Shown: positions 35,616 to 48,344, counted from the stretch's first letter. The stretch is 64,000 bases of DNA from Rallus limicola (GCA_022605955.1 JAKCOZ010000010.1:2542001-2606000); one strand, 5' to 3'. The notes: generated by a model not told the origin, from the sequence alone. Program-made: numbers and translations.

Positions 35616-35789
35616 TTTCACTGGACATACAAAGTAATTTTAAGCAGAAAACAGTGTCACACAGCCAGCTTACAACCAGTACCGTGTAGAAACGTAGCAG
35701 TAATGCAAAACCTATTAACCAGAAATAAACTAATTCAACTTCCATCACAAAACCTTTTCGCTAAACACCGTTTCCTCTCCCCTTAGCCC

Positions 35790-36235
35790 TTTTTTAAGCC
35801 ACAGGCGTCGAACCCTTCCCGCCGGCACGGCCTGGCCATGGGCCGGGCGGGGGGGCAGAGGCGGCCGGCACCACAAAGCCATGCCCGCGGACTGCCCAGC
35901 GCCGGCCGCCCCGCGGTGCCAGGCCGAAGCGGAGCAAGCGCGGCCGGACACGGCTCCGCGGACGTCACCGGCCAGTGCTCCGCTCCCCTCGCCTTCCCGG
36001 GCTGACCGGGACGCAGCTCCCCGCCTCGACGGCTCTCGCCCACTGGCGTGTCCGCGGCGGTTCGGCGGAGGGGGTGGGGCCTGGCGGGGGAGCTGCAGCC
36101 AATGGCGGCGGTGGGAGGCAGAGCGGGGCGCGCGGCCCGCGTCAGAGCTCGTCCGCCTGCCGGGCGGGGGTCGTGAGGCGGAGTCGCGTGGCGGGCGCTT
36201 GGCGCGTCAGCGCGCTGCGGGCTCGCGACTGGGCC
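35790..36235 (+). promoter_or_regulatory. RECK: RECK CpG-island promoter and 5' UTR
   Basis: Composition changes abruptly to very GC- and CpG-rich, continuing to about 36850 in intron 1. There is no TATA box near the gene. Visible sites include a CRE-like GACGTCAC at 35961-35968, a CCAAT box at 36099-36103 directly followed by a YY1-like ATGGCGGC, and GGGGTGGGGC and GGGGCG type Sp/KLF boxes near 36070-36130. The transcription start is probably between the CCAAT box and the ATG at 36236. Mammalian RECK is known to be driven by an Sp1-dependent GC-rich promoter, which fits. Confidence 0.75.
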
Positions 36236-36314
36236 ATGGCGGCAGTGGCCGCGCGGTGGCCCTGGGCCCTGCTCTGCCTGGCGGCGGCCCCGCTGCTCTT
36301 CCCTGCGGCGGCCG
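36236..36314 (+). CDS. RECK: RECK exon 1, signal peptide
   Basis: ATG at 36236 opens 26 codons plus one base, followed by GTGAGT at 36315. The peptide MAAVAARWPWALLCLAAAP continues into an Ala-rich end, a clear signal peptide with a charged residue, a hydrophobic core and small residues near the cleavage site. The start is supported by GGGCCATGG context and by joining in phase to exon 2, whose product is clearly RECK. RECK is a GPI-anchored glycoprotein that restrains MMP2, MMP9 and MT1-MMP and acts with ADGRA2 as a co-receptor for WNT7A/B in brain vessel growth. Confidence 0.9.
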
Positions 36315-39072
36315 GTGAGTCGTGAGCCGCGGAGGGGGGGAGGCGGCGCTGCGGGTCGCTCTTCAGCAACATGGCGCAGGGGCGAGACCGTACGCGGGGT
36401 GCCGAGGCTGTGGGGCGGTGGCGTCGCCCGCAGGGACGGGGCGCGGCCCGGCGCCGTGGGTCCGTCCTGTCGCGCTGTGGCCGGGGGACGGCGTCTGGAG
36501 CCGGGGGAAGGGGAGAGCGGCTCATCGGCACCCGCTGCAGCCTGCACCTGCCCCGCGGGAGCGGGGGGCCGGTGGGCGCGGGGCCGCAGCAGGTGAGGGT
36601 CGGAGGCGGCTCCCCGAGCGTCCACGGGGCGCTGCCAGGAAGGGTCAGCGTCGCCTTCCTGCTGTGGGTCGGTCCTCTTCCCACTGCGGCTGTCTCGGTG
36701 TCCGTCTCCTCCCGTCTATCCGTGGAAAGCACCCGTCTGAAACCCTGGTGCGAAGGCTGGCTGCCCGAGAGAGGGGCTTAAACAGCTCAGGTAGCCAGGG
36801 GCGGGGTGCGGGTGTGCGGCCGGCTTTCCCGCATCCCGCCCGAGGTTGATGGGGGTAGACCCCTTCTTTCACCCCACCGAGGTACGAGGCACAGGGACGG
36901 GATTTGTGTTATAGGCTGTCATGCTGGCAGTAGGTAAATACCCCAGGTTGTGGGTGGTTTCAGATGGATAAGACCTGGTATTTCGTTCTAACTGGGTAAA
37001 GCCTGACTTTTGGGTTGCCGTATGAGATACCAGAGCAGCCTGCCTATTCCAGGGCTTGTATTCCTTGTAGCTCTGCTAACATTTTCAATAAGAAGTATGG
37101 TACTCAACAAGGTATTGCTTTTTTTTTTTTTTTTGAAGGCGAGATGTTTGCTAGAGAGGAGGATAGTGGTAAAATAATTTCATGCATTAAAGTTGTGATA
37201 ACACGTAACTTCCTGATAGGACCAAAGAAGAGTAATGAAAAAGATGGCAGCACAAGCGCAGATATTGGCAAATAGCTTTTAATAAATAGATCATGTGCTG
37301 TCATGGGCATGGAAAATAGGAAAAATGTTATACTTTAGAGCAGAAGAGTGCAATCATTGAGGCATTTATGGGCATTTCATTGTTCTCTAGTTCTGATTTC
37401 TAGTGAGGCACAACTTCAGGAAGAAGACAGTAAAAAGCTAATAGAGTGTAATGTGATGTACTCTGCCTAAATTTTCCATTGATAAACCTACTCATATTGC
37501 TGAGAGATCAGATCTTATAAAGAAGGAAGTGTAGGTATTACATAGTTGGACATCAGTAAAATTTTGAAATGAAACCTGGAAGAGAAAATGGAAATGAGAA
37601 AGTAAGGAAGGGACTGAAGGAGATACCATAAGATGTTTCAGAAGAGGCTAACTAGAAAGAGAACTGAGGAATGGTGTTTGGAAAGGATATTGCTAGTAAC
37701 TTCCATTTCCGACTGAGGCACTAAAGATTAGTCTGGGGCAGTTTAATTTGCTGCTAATTCAAGATACCACCAATTGATTATAAAATGCATTAAATGCCTG
37801 TAAAGTTTAGTATATTCTTACTTCATTATTCCACTCTGGTATAATTTACAAGACTTGAAACTTGGCAGTGGAAGTGACTGAGAAAAACTATGGTGAATGT
37901 GCGTTAGCTCATCATAGGAGGGTTGAGAGCCACTGAAAACTAATAGATAAAAGGTCACAGAGTATTAAATAATCTATGTGAAGAATTATTTAATAAAATG
38001 TTGCCTAAGATAATAATGAGCTCAAATTGTAGTGACATACACAGTTAAACGTATGCATTGTCACCTAAGCCAATGTAAATTCTCTTTATAGGCCTCTTTA
38101 ATGTGACATTTACTCTCAATGAAAATTTATATAATGAAAAGTTTCTGGAACTTACAGTAAAACAAAAATGTGATTGAGTAGCCAGTATTTCTATTTGTAA
38201 CTAAAGCCTCTGTTTACGTATGTTTTGCTGTATTTTTTTACTTAGGACAACCAATTTTCTGGGTATCTTTTCATTGTGAACCTGAATTTTTTTCATGGAC
38301 TCAGAGTCATATAATGCTTTGGGTTGAAAGGGACAACTCTCCACCACTCTGTTAATATGCTTGCAGTCTGATTGCATAGACACTGAAAGTTAAAAATGTC
38401 TCTGAAAATAAGGGCAACTCTTGCCTTAAGAAAAACTGTCCCTCAAAATTAATGTTTTAATTGTTATATATTTCTAATACCATGGCTTTACAATAAGTCT
38501 AAGACAGTGTAAGGCAAAGCTTTTCAGTTAAGTACAATAATAACTGAAGCTTGAATATGGTGGAGCATAGTAATGATGAAGTTGATAATAGGCACGGATC
38601 AGCTGACTGAACGTAGCGCAGGAAAACCCACGTGTAGCCCTCAGAATCAGAAAGGTTTTTAAGCCATTTTTATTGCATCTCGGTCCTGTTCTGCGGTGAT
38701 AGAAAATGTGCAAGAAAAAGCAAAGGCAACTTTACAGCTGCATTCTTTCATTGTGTTGTAAGCAGGGTTTTGGTGCTGTCCTCATTTATTTAATACAGGC
38801 ATTTTGCTGTGTTGTTCCTAATTATTAATGAAAACATTCACCAGTTGCAAGTCTTACTTTGTTTTTTCTTCTTTTCGGGAATGATAGATTTCTTCATTAA
38901 AATGTAGAAGTTGTTTTAAATTGAGAATTTTAGACAGCCTTTTCAGTGAGTTTTTTTCACCCTTCCCCCCTTCCTGCGCCCACCAAACCCAGTTCCTCGA
39001 CATTTTCAGGCTGATATTTTCTTTTCTGCTTTAAATGCCATTTCACTAGTGGATCATTTTGGTTTTGATGGT
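36315..39072 (+). other. RECK: RECK intron 1, left part
   Basis: The first about 550 bases belong to the CpG island; the rest is AT-rich with a poly(T) run near 37119-37134. The GC-rich ORFs of up to 280 codons across the island on both strands are composition artefacts. No other feature seen. Confidence 0.7.
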
Positions 39073-40830
39073 TGTCCTGGTTCTGGCTAGCCCAGTCCCC
39101 AAGCAGCCAGCACAGTTGAGCTGAGTTGCCCTGGGCTGTTTTCCACACCAGGTGACATCATGCCCCTGTAAAAGGGCTGGTCTGGGAGGGGCAGGTCCGT
39201 GTGGCTCCAGGAGGATCTGAGTGCGGTCGGGCATCAAGGTGGCAATCATGTCGGTATGGTGCCCTGTGTTATCACCTCCTCAGGTTGGTGAAGTGCTCTG
39301 TGTTGTCATCGTGTGTGTATTCTGTCACGGGCTCTGTTGTTGTTCCCCTTTTGTGGTGAACCCCCTTCTCCCAACCTGCAGGGCTTTGTCTGCAACAATG
39401 TGACAAGACCCATCAGTGAACAGAGCATATTTTTTCTCGTTTTCTGGTAGTTTGTTATATAGTGGGGCCTCTTCAGCATGTGTCACCTCCTCCTCTGGTG
39501 ATATTCCAAAATCTTTGCCTTCTGGCCAGTCTGTGATTTGCTTCCAGGATTCCTGGGTTTCCTATTCGAGCCAGCTGTGTGATAAGTGTGACCCACTTGC
39601 TCCACATAGCATCAGTGGCATGGTGCGTAGAAGGGACCTTCTCTTTAAACATGTACCCCAGCACTGGCAGTCGGGGTGCCAGGGCAGCTGGGCTTTGATT
39701 CCAGTCACTTCTGAAGTGGCTCAAACCCCTTTGTATGCTGCCAGTATTTCCTTTTCTGTTGGAATGTAACTGGCATTGGATCCTCTGTAGCCCTGACTCC
39801 AAAACCCTAGCAGTTGGCTTTGAGTCGCCCCTGATGCTTTCTGCCAGACACCCCAGATAGGGCCATTCTCCCTGGCTGTGGGTGGGGACATTTGTGTGGG
39901 GACATGTGTGTGAGCACATTGCTTATTTCTGGCCCTGTCTGGATGGGCCCAAGGGCTACTGCATGGGCTGTCTCCTGTTTGATCTGTTCCGTGGCTTGTT
40001 GCTGCTCAGGGCTCCCTTGGAAATAGTTGCTCTTCTTGGTTACGTGGTAGAGAGGGCTTACAATGAGACTGTAGTTTGGGTTACGCATTCACCAGAAACC
40101 CACAGTGCCTAGGAAAGCTGGTGTCTCCTTTTCTATGGTTTGTGGAGGCATAGCTGCTGTCTTATTGATAATGTCCTTTGGCATCTCACAATGTCTCTCT
40201 TGCCATTTTATTCTTAAACTGGATTTCTCAAGCAGGTCCCCTGACCTTACTGTGTGTGATGGCAAAACCAGCTTTTAGCAGAATCTGGATTATTTCCTTT
40301 CCTTTCTCAAAAACTTCCTCTGCTGTGCTGCCCCATACAATGATGTCAGCAATATACTGCAAATACTCTGGGGCATCACCCTGTTCTAACGCAATCTGGA
40401 TCAGTCTGTGGCAGCTGGTGTAAATAATAGATAAATGATGTGAACCACCCAAATAAACTGAAAGTGTAAGATCTGGCCATGATACAGATGTTGTGGAAAA
40501 GGGGGTGGATAATGTCTGGATTCTGGCCAGGCCGGAGTTAACTTTCCCAGGCAGCCAGCACAGGTGAGTGGAGTTGCCCTGTGCTGTTTCCACACCAGGT
40601 GACATCACACCCCCATGAAAGGTGTTGGTCAGGAAACCGCGCTCCAAGACAGGCCAAGTGAAGGTGGGCATCAGTCAGGCATTGTGTCAGTGGTTGTTCC
40701 CCTCTCTGTTATTGTGATAGTAACTGTCCTTATCCCACCCGTGGGTGCTCTGTCTGTTTCTCCTCTGGGGGAGTGGTGGGTGACAAGTGAAGTATGATAC
40801 TTAGCTGCTGCCCGGACCTGAACCAGGACA
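39073..40830 (+). mobile_element. ERV-L-like relic with inverted pol segment
   Basis: LTR-like ends at 39073-39391 and 40513-40830 share blocks in the same + orientation (CAGCCAGCACAG, TTTCCACACCAGGTGACATCA). The right one is complete at 318 bp and ends ACCAGGACA; the left one stops about 80 bases short. The bases before the right LTR (GGGGGTGGATAATGTCTGG) match the polypurine end of the intact provirus on the + strand. Between them, 39392 to about 40468 encodes ERV-L Pol on the minus strand, from an RT YIADIIVW block at about 40370 through connection sequence to the start of RNase H near 39400. Gag, primer site, protease and integrase are gone. Stops and frameshifts are frequent. Confidence 0.82.
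39392..40468 (-). pseudogene. ERV-L pol fragment, inverted and decayed
   Basis: Minus-strand frames carry pieces parallel to residues about 275-620 of the intact Pol at 12731-15916, for example a short VPSTHHATDA block that is identical in both. The RT active site reads YIAD instead of YIDD, so one catalytic aspartate is lost. Several frameshifts break it. It is non-functional. Confidence 0.85.
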
Positions 40831-41952
40831 CTAGTGGTGGATTCTTTTGGGCTTTTTAATTGACTGTCTTGTAACAGCTATAGACTTCCAGATTAAAACA
40901 TTTGTAAACTGTAATTATGAAGGAATTCATGCTCAAGATCCCTCTAACTGGTTCAGTCAAAATCTATTTAGCAACTAGGTATTGTGAAATACAATTTTAT
41001 GTGTGGTATCATTGTACAATGTTGCTTTTATGTTTTATTGGCATGACATGTAGCGCAGACACGCTTGAGCAGAAATTTGTAATCATTAAATGATCCCGTG
41101 TGTGAAGTAAAAGCTTTGAAGGAAACCTCTGTCTGTTTTCTAATACACTGTTCCAAACACTGGGCAGTGTGGATGAAGATGAGTATCAAGGAGTTGAGCA
41201 ATTAATTTTATATTGGCCCAGCTTAACTGAATGCAGGGAACACATGGATGGTAGAGGAAACAAAGCAGTATGTTAAAAATGCTGCTTTAAACTTTGATGT
41301 TTCATAACTTAGTGTTTCAGTTCTCATTTGTTTTCCTGTTGATGTGTTCATATCTGCTTTTGCTCTATGACTTCCATCTAGTTAGGCAAATGTACTCTAA
41401 ATCACCCATCACTAATGAAACAATTTACAGTTCTGTTCCAAGTTTTTAAGAAGCCAAAGTTCTGTGAACAGCTTCATTCACCTCTGTGTCCAGAGGGATC
41501 CTGCTCTGATTTCCACATGTGCCTAGCTGGTTCTTGCACTTTTCAGATTCAGTGAGATGATTCCGTTTACAAAGGTTTATAGTCTCTATGGAAGGGGTTT
41601 TTTGGGTAGATTTTTTTGTTTGTTTTCCATAATTCTGTTTTTCTTAAATTATTTTTTCTGGCTAATAAATTGGATTGACAGATATGAAACTAGTGCAAGT
41701 TAAGCAGCAGAAATGTGGCTAGAAGCAGAAGGAAGGGGAGTGAAACCGCCTTCTCGTAGCAGTGAGTTTTCAGGGATGAGTCGGTGAGATTCCAGCCTCC
41801 ACACACACACACACCTTTGGGAAGGAAAATTTCTCGAGGTTATCTGTGGACCAAGTTGCCCTGATAGGCCAAGTGGGCACTTCTGCTCAGAAGGGATAGT
41901 TAAGTACTTTAAGTCTTTTAAATGCTTTTTTCTCCCCTCTGCTTTTCCATAG
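40831..41952 (+). other. RECK: RECK intron 1, right part
   Basis: AT-rich intron sequence with a short CA run near 41800-41813. It ends in a pyrimidine-rich tract and the acceptor AG at 41951-41952. Confidence 0.7.
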
Positions 41953-42011
41953 GCTTGTCTTGCTGTTACCATGCAAAGGACAATTTAATGTGCCGTGATG
42001 TCTGTGAACAG
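41953..42011 (+). CDS. RECK: RECK exon 2, start of first cysteine-rich repeat
   Basis: The 59-nt exon sits between AG and GTAAGC. It completes the split Gly codon from exon 1 and reads LSCCYHAKDNLMCRDVCEQ, leaving phase 0. The CC-x-C-x-C pattern is the first of the five N-terminal cysteine-knot-like repeats of RECK; human has CCNHSKDNQMCRDVCEQ here. The bird-specific Tyr in place of Asn removes the potential N-glycosylation sequon that human has at this spot. Confidence 0.95.
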
Positions 42012-42625
42012 GTAAGCTTGTGTTAAATTTGATTTATCCATTGGAGTTAAAAATCGTGCCTTTTAAGTGATGGAGCAAGATTAGGGTTATAAGCAAATGG
42101 TTTTCTGTGTGAATACTATGTCTGAGTCGTGGGGTGTAATATTATTATTACCAAAATGAGAACGTAAAGGTTTAAAGCCGTAGTCGTCTTTCCTTTTGGA
42201 AAGGAAAACAGGTTCTGTGGATGTTGAGGAGAAATAGATACAAATCTGAGGTAGGGATTAAGTCAAGAAGTGATAAGCATGTTTGGAAATGGGAGGGGTG
42301 AAGGTGTTTTAACCAGTGTCTGGATCTTTTTTGTTTCCAAGTTTTGAAGAATTTAAATGTGAGAACTGTTCTTTCTTCCTGTCATTTCTTGTTTCTTAGC
42401 TAAGCATCTGACATACTCATGGTGAGATATAGCTTTGAGAATCCAGTAGAAATGTACTTGTTTACTCTCTTTATAAGATAATAACAAAGAACTGTTTGTG
42501 CTAAATTCAAGCCTGGAAATTTTTTTTTCCACAACTTGGGTTTATATTTGTACCTTTGGATAGTATGTTATATAGCTTTGTTAGTGTATTCACATACATT
42601 TATATACATATACATATATACTGCA

Positions 42626-44418
42626 GGTCAAGGGCAACAGAAAGGGCTTCTTCAAATACACTGCAGACAAAACTAAGGCTGGAGGCAATGTAGGCCCTCT
42701 TTCGAATGAGGTGGGTGTCCTGGTGACTGAGGATAGTAAGAAGGCAGAGTTACTGAATGCCTTCTTTACCTCTGTCTACACTGCTGGAGACTGTTTGCCG
42801 GAGCTGCAGATGGCTGAAGCCCCAGAGGAAGTCAGGATAAATGTTGAGTCTGCCTTGGTTGATGAGGACTGGGTCAGGGGTGAATTAAACCATCTGGACA
42901 TCCAAAACTCCATGGGTCCTGATGGGATGCACCCGAGGGTGCTGGGGAGCTGGCAGAAGCCATTGTTAGCCCACTATCCATCATCTTTGCTAAATCCTGG
43001 GAAATGGGAGAGGTGCCTGAGGACTGGAAGAAAGCAAATGTTACTCCAGTCTTCGAAAAGGGCAAGCAGGAGGACCTGGGTAATTACAGACTGGTCAGCC
43101 TCACTTCCCTCCCTGGAAAGGTGATGGAAAGACTTATTCTTGGTGCTGTCTCTAGGCACATCAAGGATAAGGGAGTTCTAAGGAGCAATCAACATGGTTT
43201 TACCAAGGGGAAGTCAAGTTTGACTAATCTAATAGCCTTTATGAGGATATAACCAGGTGGATGATGATGGTAGGGCAGTGGATGGGATTTACCTTGACCT
43301 CAGTAAAGCATCTGACACAGTCTCCCACAGCATCCTCGTGGCTAAACTGAGGAAGCTGGTCTGGAAGGTCGAGTAGTGGGGTGGATTGAGAGCTGGTTGA
43401 AGGGAAGAAGCCATCGAGTTTTGATCAGTGGGACAGAGTCTAGCTGGAGGCCTCTATCTAGTGGAGTCCCTTGGGGATTGGTACTGGGACCTGTACTAGT
43501 CAGTGTATTTATTGATGACCTGGATGAGGGAACAGAGTGTACAGTCAGCAGGTTTGCTGAGGACATAAAACTAGGAGGGGTGGGTGTCACACCAGAGGGT
43601 TGTGATGCCATATAGCAGCACATGTGGCTGGAGAGTTGGGTGGGGAGAAGGTTAATGAGATGTAACAAGGGCAAGTGTCTAGGGAAGAACAACCCCAGGT
43701 ACCAGTATAGGTTGGGGACTGGCCTGTTGGAGAGCAGCGTAGGTGAGAGGGACCTGGGGGTCCTGGTGGACAGCAGGATGGCCATGAGCCAGCAATGTGC
43801 CCTCCTGGCCAAGAAGGCCAGTGACATCCTGGGGTATATTAGAGGGGGGGTGGTTAGTAGGTCAAGAGAGGTCCTTCTCCCCCTCTACTCTGCCCTGATG
43901 AGACCACACCTGGAATATTGTGTCCAGTTCCGAGCCCCTTGGTTCAAGAAGGACAGGGAACTCCTTGAAAGAGTCCAGGGCAGAGCCACCAAGATGACTG
44001 AGTGGAACACCTTCCTTATGAGGACAGGCTGAGGGAGCTGGGCCTCTTTAGCTTGGAGAAGAGGAGACTGAGGGGTGACCCTGTTAATGTCTATAAACAT
44101 GTAAAGGGTGAGAGTCAGGAGGATGGAGCCAGGCTCTTCTCAGTGATGGCCAGCAGTAGGACAAGGGGCAATGGGTGCAAGCTGGAGCATAGGAAGTTCT
44201 ATGTGAATATAAGGAGAAACCTTTTCAATGAGGGTGACAGAGCACTGTAACAGGCTGCCCAGAGAGGTTGTGGAGTCTCCTTCTCTGGAGACATTCAAAA
44301 CTCACCTGGATGTGTTCCTGTGCAATTTAGTCTAGGTGATCCTGCTCTGGCAGGGGGCTTCGACTTGATCTTTGAAGATCCCTTCCAACTCCTAATGTTC
44401 TGTGATTCTGTGATACAG
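42626..44418 (+). mobile_element. CR1 LINE, 1.8-kb copy
   Basis: In RECK intron 2. Translations in shifting + frames follow CR1 ORF2 in order: VKGNRKGFFKYTADKTK, then the MGPDGMHPRVL block, VPEDWKKANVTPVFEKG, NYRLVSLTSLPGKVMERLI, QHGFTKGKSSLTNLI, a GVPWGLVLGPVL block, then the thumb region, ending in the CR1 3' end with TTCTGTGATTCTGTGATACAG at about 44398. The endonuclease half is missing and the frame is broken several times, so it is a dead 5'-truncated copy. Confidence 0.92.
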
Positions 44419-46639
44419 AATTTTTTATATTACATTTGTGTCCTTGCATCATACCCGCCCCCTTTGGGGCTGGCTATTCAAGCACTAAACCTTGGTTATG
44501 ATTAAGTTTATATTTAACTGTGATTTTACTAACAAAACTTCTAGTTTAAGTTGCACTTCTCCCTCCCTGGTACATTTATAAATCACAACCAAATCCCCTT
44601 TCAGGTTAGTAGGCCCAACAGGGAAAAGTCTTGCAGTCTCTTTTGCATAAGATACTCTCTCAGTTCCTATAATTCTTGCAGCCCTTCTGGCATAACTTTA
44701 TCTCTTTGAATGCAGGTAAGCTAAACTGCACATGGTATTATAAACAAAAGTATAGATCTTAGTCTTAAAAATCATGTTAAAACACTACGTATAAGAGAAA
44801 GATACCCCTTCCTGGATATAAACAATTTCAATTGGCAGGTTCAGTAGCTGCATTGAGAGGTTTATCATGTGAATTACTGTCAGCCTTAACAAAAGGCCTT
44901 TTTACTGACAAATTTTGTCCCATTTCTGTTGTACTGGGTTTAATTATTGTTTAGGATTTTCCTTGGGTTTTATAAAGTATTTTGATCTTGCCTCATCTGG
45001 ATGCTCTCTTTCTACTCGGTCCCTATATTCATAGTCTTTGTGGTGAGAGGTCTAGGAAAACTTTAAAGGAAGACTGACACCCCTCAACATACTCTATAAG
45101 GAGCTGTCTTAGTTACATCAGGATTGCAGCATCATTTTTTGAATGCCCCTTGGATATAGGGCAACAAACTGGCACTGTCTAGGATCTTTCTACTGGGTTT
45201 CATGTTCTGCAATTTAACCACTTTGTGCAGAACCATTCAAATGCTTTGTCTTTGAGTTGATTTTGGGACGTGTTACTTGATACACAGTCCATTATTTTAA
45301 AATTTGTAGGATGAAGGTTTGCATATGTGGGAGGTGACAAAGGGAGGAGTGAGCTGAATAATTTGCCTTTTTCTATGTTTCAAAACATCTTTGCTAAAAT
45401 ATTTGCTGTGCACTTGTTGCCTTGTCTACACCTCCATGCTATACCATCCTGACATGATAATTGATTTTAATAAAAATAATTTAAGAAATGTTTTCCTCCT
45501 AGACTTGGCAGTTTGAACCATAAAACATTGAAGTTGATTGCCACAGATGGTAGGGAAAAAGAGCAGGCTTGTGCCCCATATTTCTATTTAACTAATGACT
45601 GGGGGATGCTGACAACCAAGGGGCACAGACTGGAGCGTGGTCATTAATACAGCCATTCTTTGTGGAGAGGGCCAGCAGGAGGTGCAGATGTATTGCTGTG
45701 TGCCACAGTACAGTCTCTGGCACCAGTGGGGCCAGCCACTCAACCACACATGACATGTTTTAAGTAAGTCTTGACCCAAAGGGAGCTTTTGAGGATGGTG
45801 TCCCTACAAGTCTTGGGCCGCGGGGAAGGAATGGTGTCTCTCCTTGAGTGAGCGGCCCTTAAACTGGGAGTAACGCTCTGATCAGTTTCCTGAACTGTCA
45901 GATAAAGAAGCTGAGGATGGAAGTGTTACCTTGGTGTACATGTGAGCTTGATTGCATGGAAAGAAGGATGGCTGGAGGCTATGATTAGTGGAGATTAGAA
46001 ATTTGTGACTGCTGGCAGCAGGAAGAAGTGTCTTGGCCTGTCTTTAGATACGAATTAAAATTGCAGGGCTTAAAACAGGTGGGGACGGACATCAGGGATC
46101 CATCTTGGTCTAATCAACTTGTAAATAGTGGTACCAAGAGAGCAGCTTGCTTCTGCAGGAGATGGAGGCAAATGAGACTTGCTGTCTGAGGTGGTTTGGT
46201 TTTTAGGAGCTCAGAACTGTAATGTTGGAGAAATTGCAAGGTGTTCTTGACCTTCTGTTACCCATCATGGACACTGGTGATACTATTAAAGGAAGTTTTG
46301 CATTGGTAAAAGGTAGCTACAGCCCAGGGGTTACAGTGAAGGGCACAGGAGACCTGGTGGTGTTCTTGATCCTGCCAATTAAACAGAAAGGCTTGTTTAA
46401 GAGTAAGGGGATCTGCTAACTAGTAATTAAGATGTTTTGAGTAGGCCTTTTGAAAACAAAACCAACCTTGGCTTACAGATTTGCCTTGACAACATGATTC
46501 AAACATCTAATTACTCTACATTCTTAGTAAGTATTATTCCAAGCTTAGTTTCAGTATCATCTCCTTTTCATGATTAAGTCTGCCAGATACTGTAGCAAGG
46601 AATAAGTGGGCCTGTCTGTCTTTAATAGACACTTTTTCC
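44419..46639 (+). other. RECK: RECK intron 2, middle, no feature recognised
   Basis: No exon with usable splice sites and no clear repeat family. Parts around 45780-46100 are less AT-rich and could be old repeat, but I cannot place them. Confidence 0.5.
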
Positions 46640-47890
46640 ACCGCTTGTCACCGGCTTCCACCTGGACATAGAGCCATTGACAGCCACCCTTTGTCTACAT
46701 TATTTCAACCAGTTACCTATCCACTGGATGGTCCACCAATTGAACACAACCAATAAAGTGTGTTCTTCCAGGAAAACTGCTGCCACCATTTCCAGTGATT
46801 TCATGTCTTATGTACTTGACAGTGGCAGGCCTGTGCCCTAGTGGACAATGCCATCTTCCATGTTTGTCATTAGCAATGTTTCCCCTTATCTTGTGCCCTA
46901 TCTGTTGCATATCTTTGCATTGGCTGGGTCCATTAAAGCCAAATGGGCACCTTCTGGCTTGCCTTTATCTTGCTACTAAACAGTAGAATCCTGGCTTGAT
47001 TGTGACTCAGGGCATATTGTTTGTTGAAGGAATTCCAAGGCTCGAGACAGGTATTGGTTGGTTGAATTATGCATTTATTATGCATATTATTTATTATTTA
47101 TTATGCTCATTTAGTCTCATTTTACAGGACAACTCCAGTTTGAGCTATCTTCCCATGGGTTGTCTCTGCTGAGATAGGGTCTCAAGGCAGTCCAAGGCTG
47201 AGTCACTGTACAGATCCCACCTAGCCAGTGGGCTAGACATTGCTGAAACCTGTTTGTGGAACTCTGAGCCAGATGATCCTTACACACGGTGTATGACATC
47301 ACGCTCAGTATATAACTTCAGGGACACTTAACAGGGACACAACCACAGCTTGGGAACTAGCTGGGCATCAGTCAGCATTTGTGCTTTGCATCACTTGTTT
47401 TGTGTATTATTATTGTTTTTGTTTTATGAATAACCTACTTTTTTTCCCTATTAAAATGTCTTTATTTCAATTTAGGAGTTTTTTCCTTTTTTCCCCCCAA
47501 TTCTCTCCCCTATCCTCCTGGAGGGGGCCCAAGGTGCACAAATAGCTGTGTGGTTGTTTTAGCTGCCAGCTGGATTAAAGCAGAACACATGGCTTCTGTG
47601 AGAATTTCTTCCACAGTCTGCCGGTGGGGTGAGGTTAGACTGAACAGCCTGTAATTCCTCAGTTTATCCTTCTTGCCTTTCCAATGGGTGTGATGTTTAT
47701 CAGTCATCAGGAACCTCATTCAGTCACCCTGATCTTTAAAAAATATGGTAGTAAAGCTGCCATGCAATGATAGTGACTAGATTCTCCACATTCTCAGTTG
47801 CAGCCCATCCAGACTCAGAAACTCCTGGATATTCAGTTTGCTTAGGAGGCACTTAATTTGATCTTGATCTGCTGCGGGTAGTATTCATTG
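46640..47890 (-). mobile_element. Old CR1 LINE copy, interrupted
   Basis: At 46640-46760 the + strand resembles reverse-complement CR1 (AGCCATTGACAGCCACCC, then CCTATCCACTGGATGGTCC). At 47500-47890 the minus strand encodes a decayed KLRNYRLFSLTS block, the CR1 GNYRPVSLTS motif, followed by CR1-like sequence to the TCCAGTTTGC-type phrase. Whether the two parts are one element is uncertain, since the middle is poorly matched. Confidence 0.55.
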
Positions 47891-48344
47891 CCCTGTTAGT
47901 TTTGGTAGTCTCTTTAGTCTGGGGTTTGTTTGTTGCACAAAAATTACTTGTTTGGGGGCTGGGGTTTTTTTTAAGTTTAGTTGCTTGAGGTCATGAAACA
48001 TGTAGTAGAAGGGTAAGTAAATATAGATTTATAGTACTTTTAAGTGGGGCAGAAATTGTAAGTTTTTCATGTTGTCTGTTCAATAGAAACTTTTGGATTA
48101 AGTGTTTGAGGGGAAATTCTAATTCACTTGTAAATATACAAATTCCTTCTTCATAAAAAGTAGAACAGATTTGAAAGACTGTAGATACATAAAAGAAAAT
48201 CTTAGCTTTGAATCATTTACGTATTAACTGTCAGCCAAAGTTGTTGAAGGGTCAGTAATGATGAAACAATGAAATAAAGTGGAAAAAAGGATGCAGTGTG
48301 TCATTACATTCAGTATGGTTTAACCATTGCTTTGTTTCTAACAG

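Noticed and set aside
35783..36849. Long ORFs of up to 280 codons on both strands across the RECK CpG island
   Set aside because: They come from very GC-rich composition with few stop codons, are Arg/Pro/Ala/Gly rich without domains, and overlap each other in several frames. Only the RECK exon 1 frame joins to real exons.
46222..46419. 65-codon ORF in RECK intron 2 as a gene
   Set aside because: No domain recognised, no splice or promoter context, and it sits in a region of probable old repeat.
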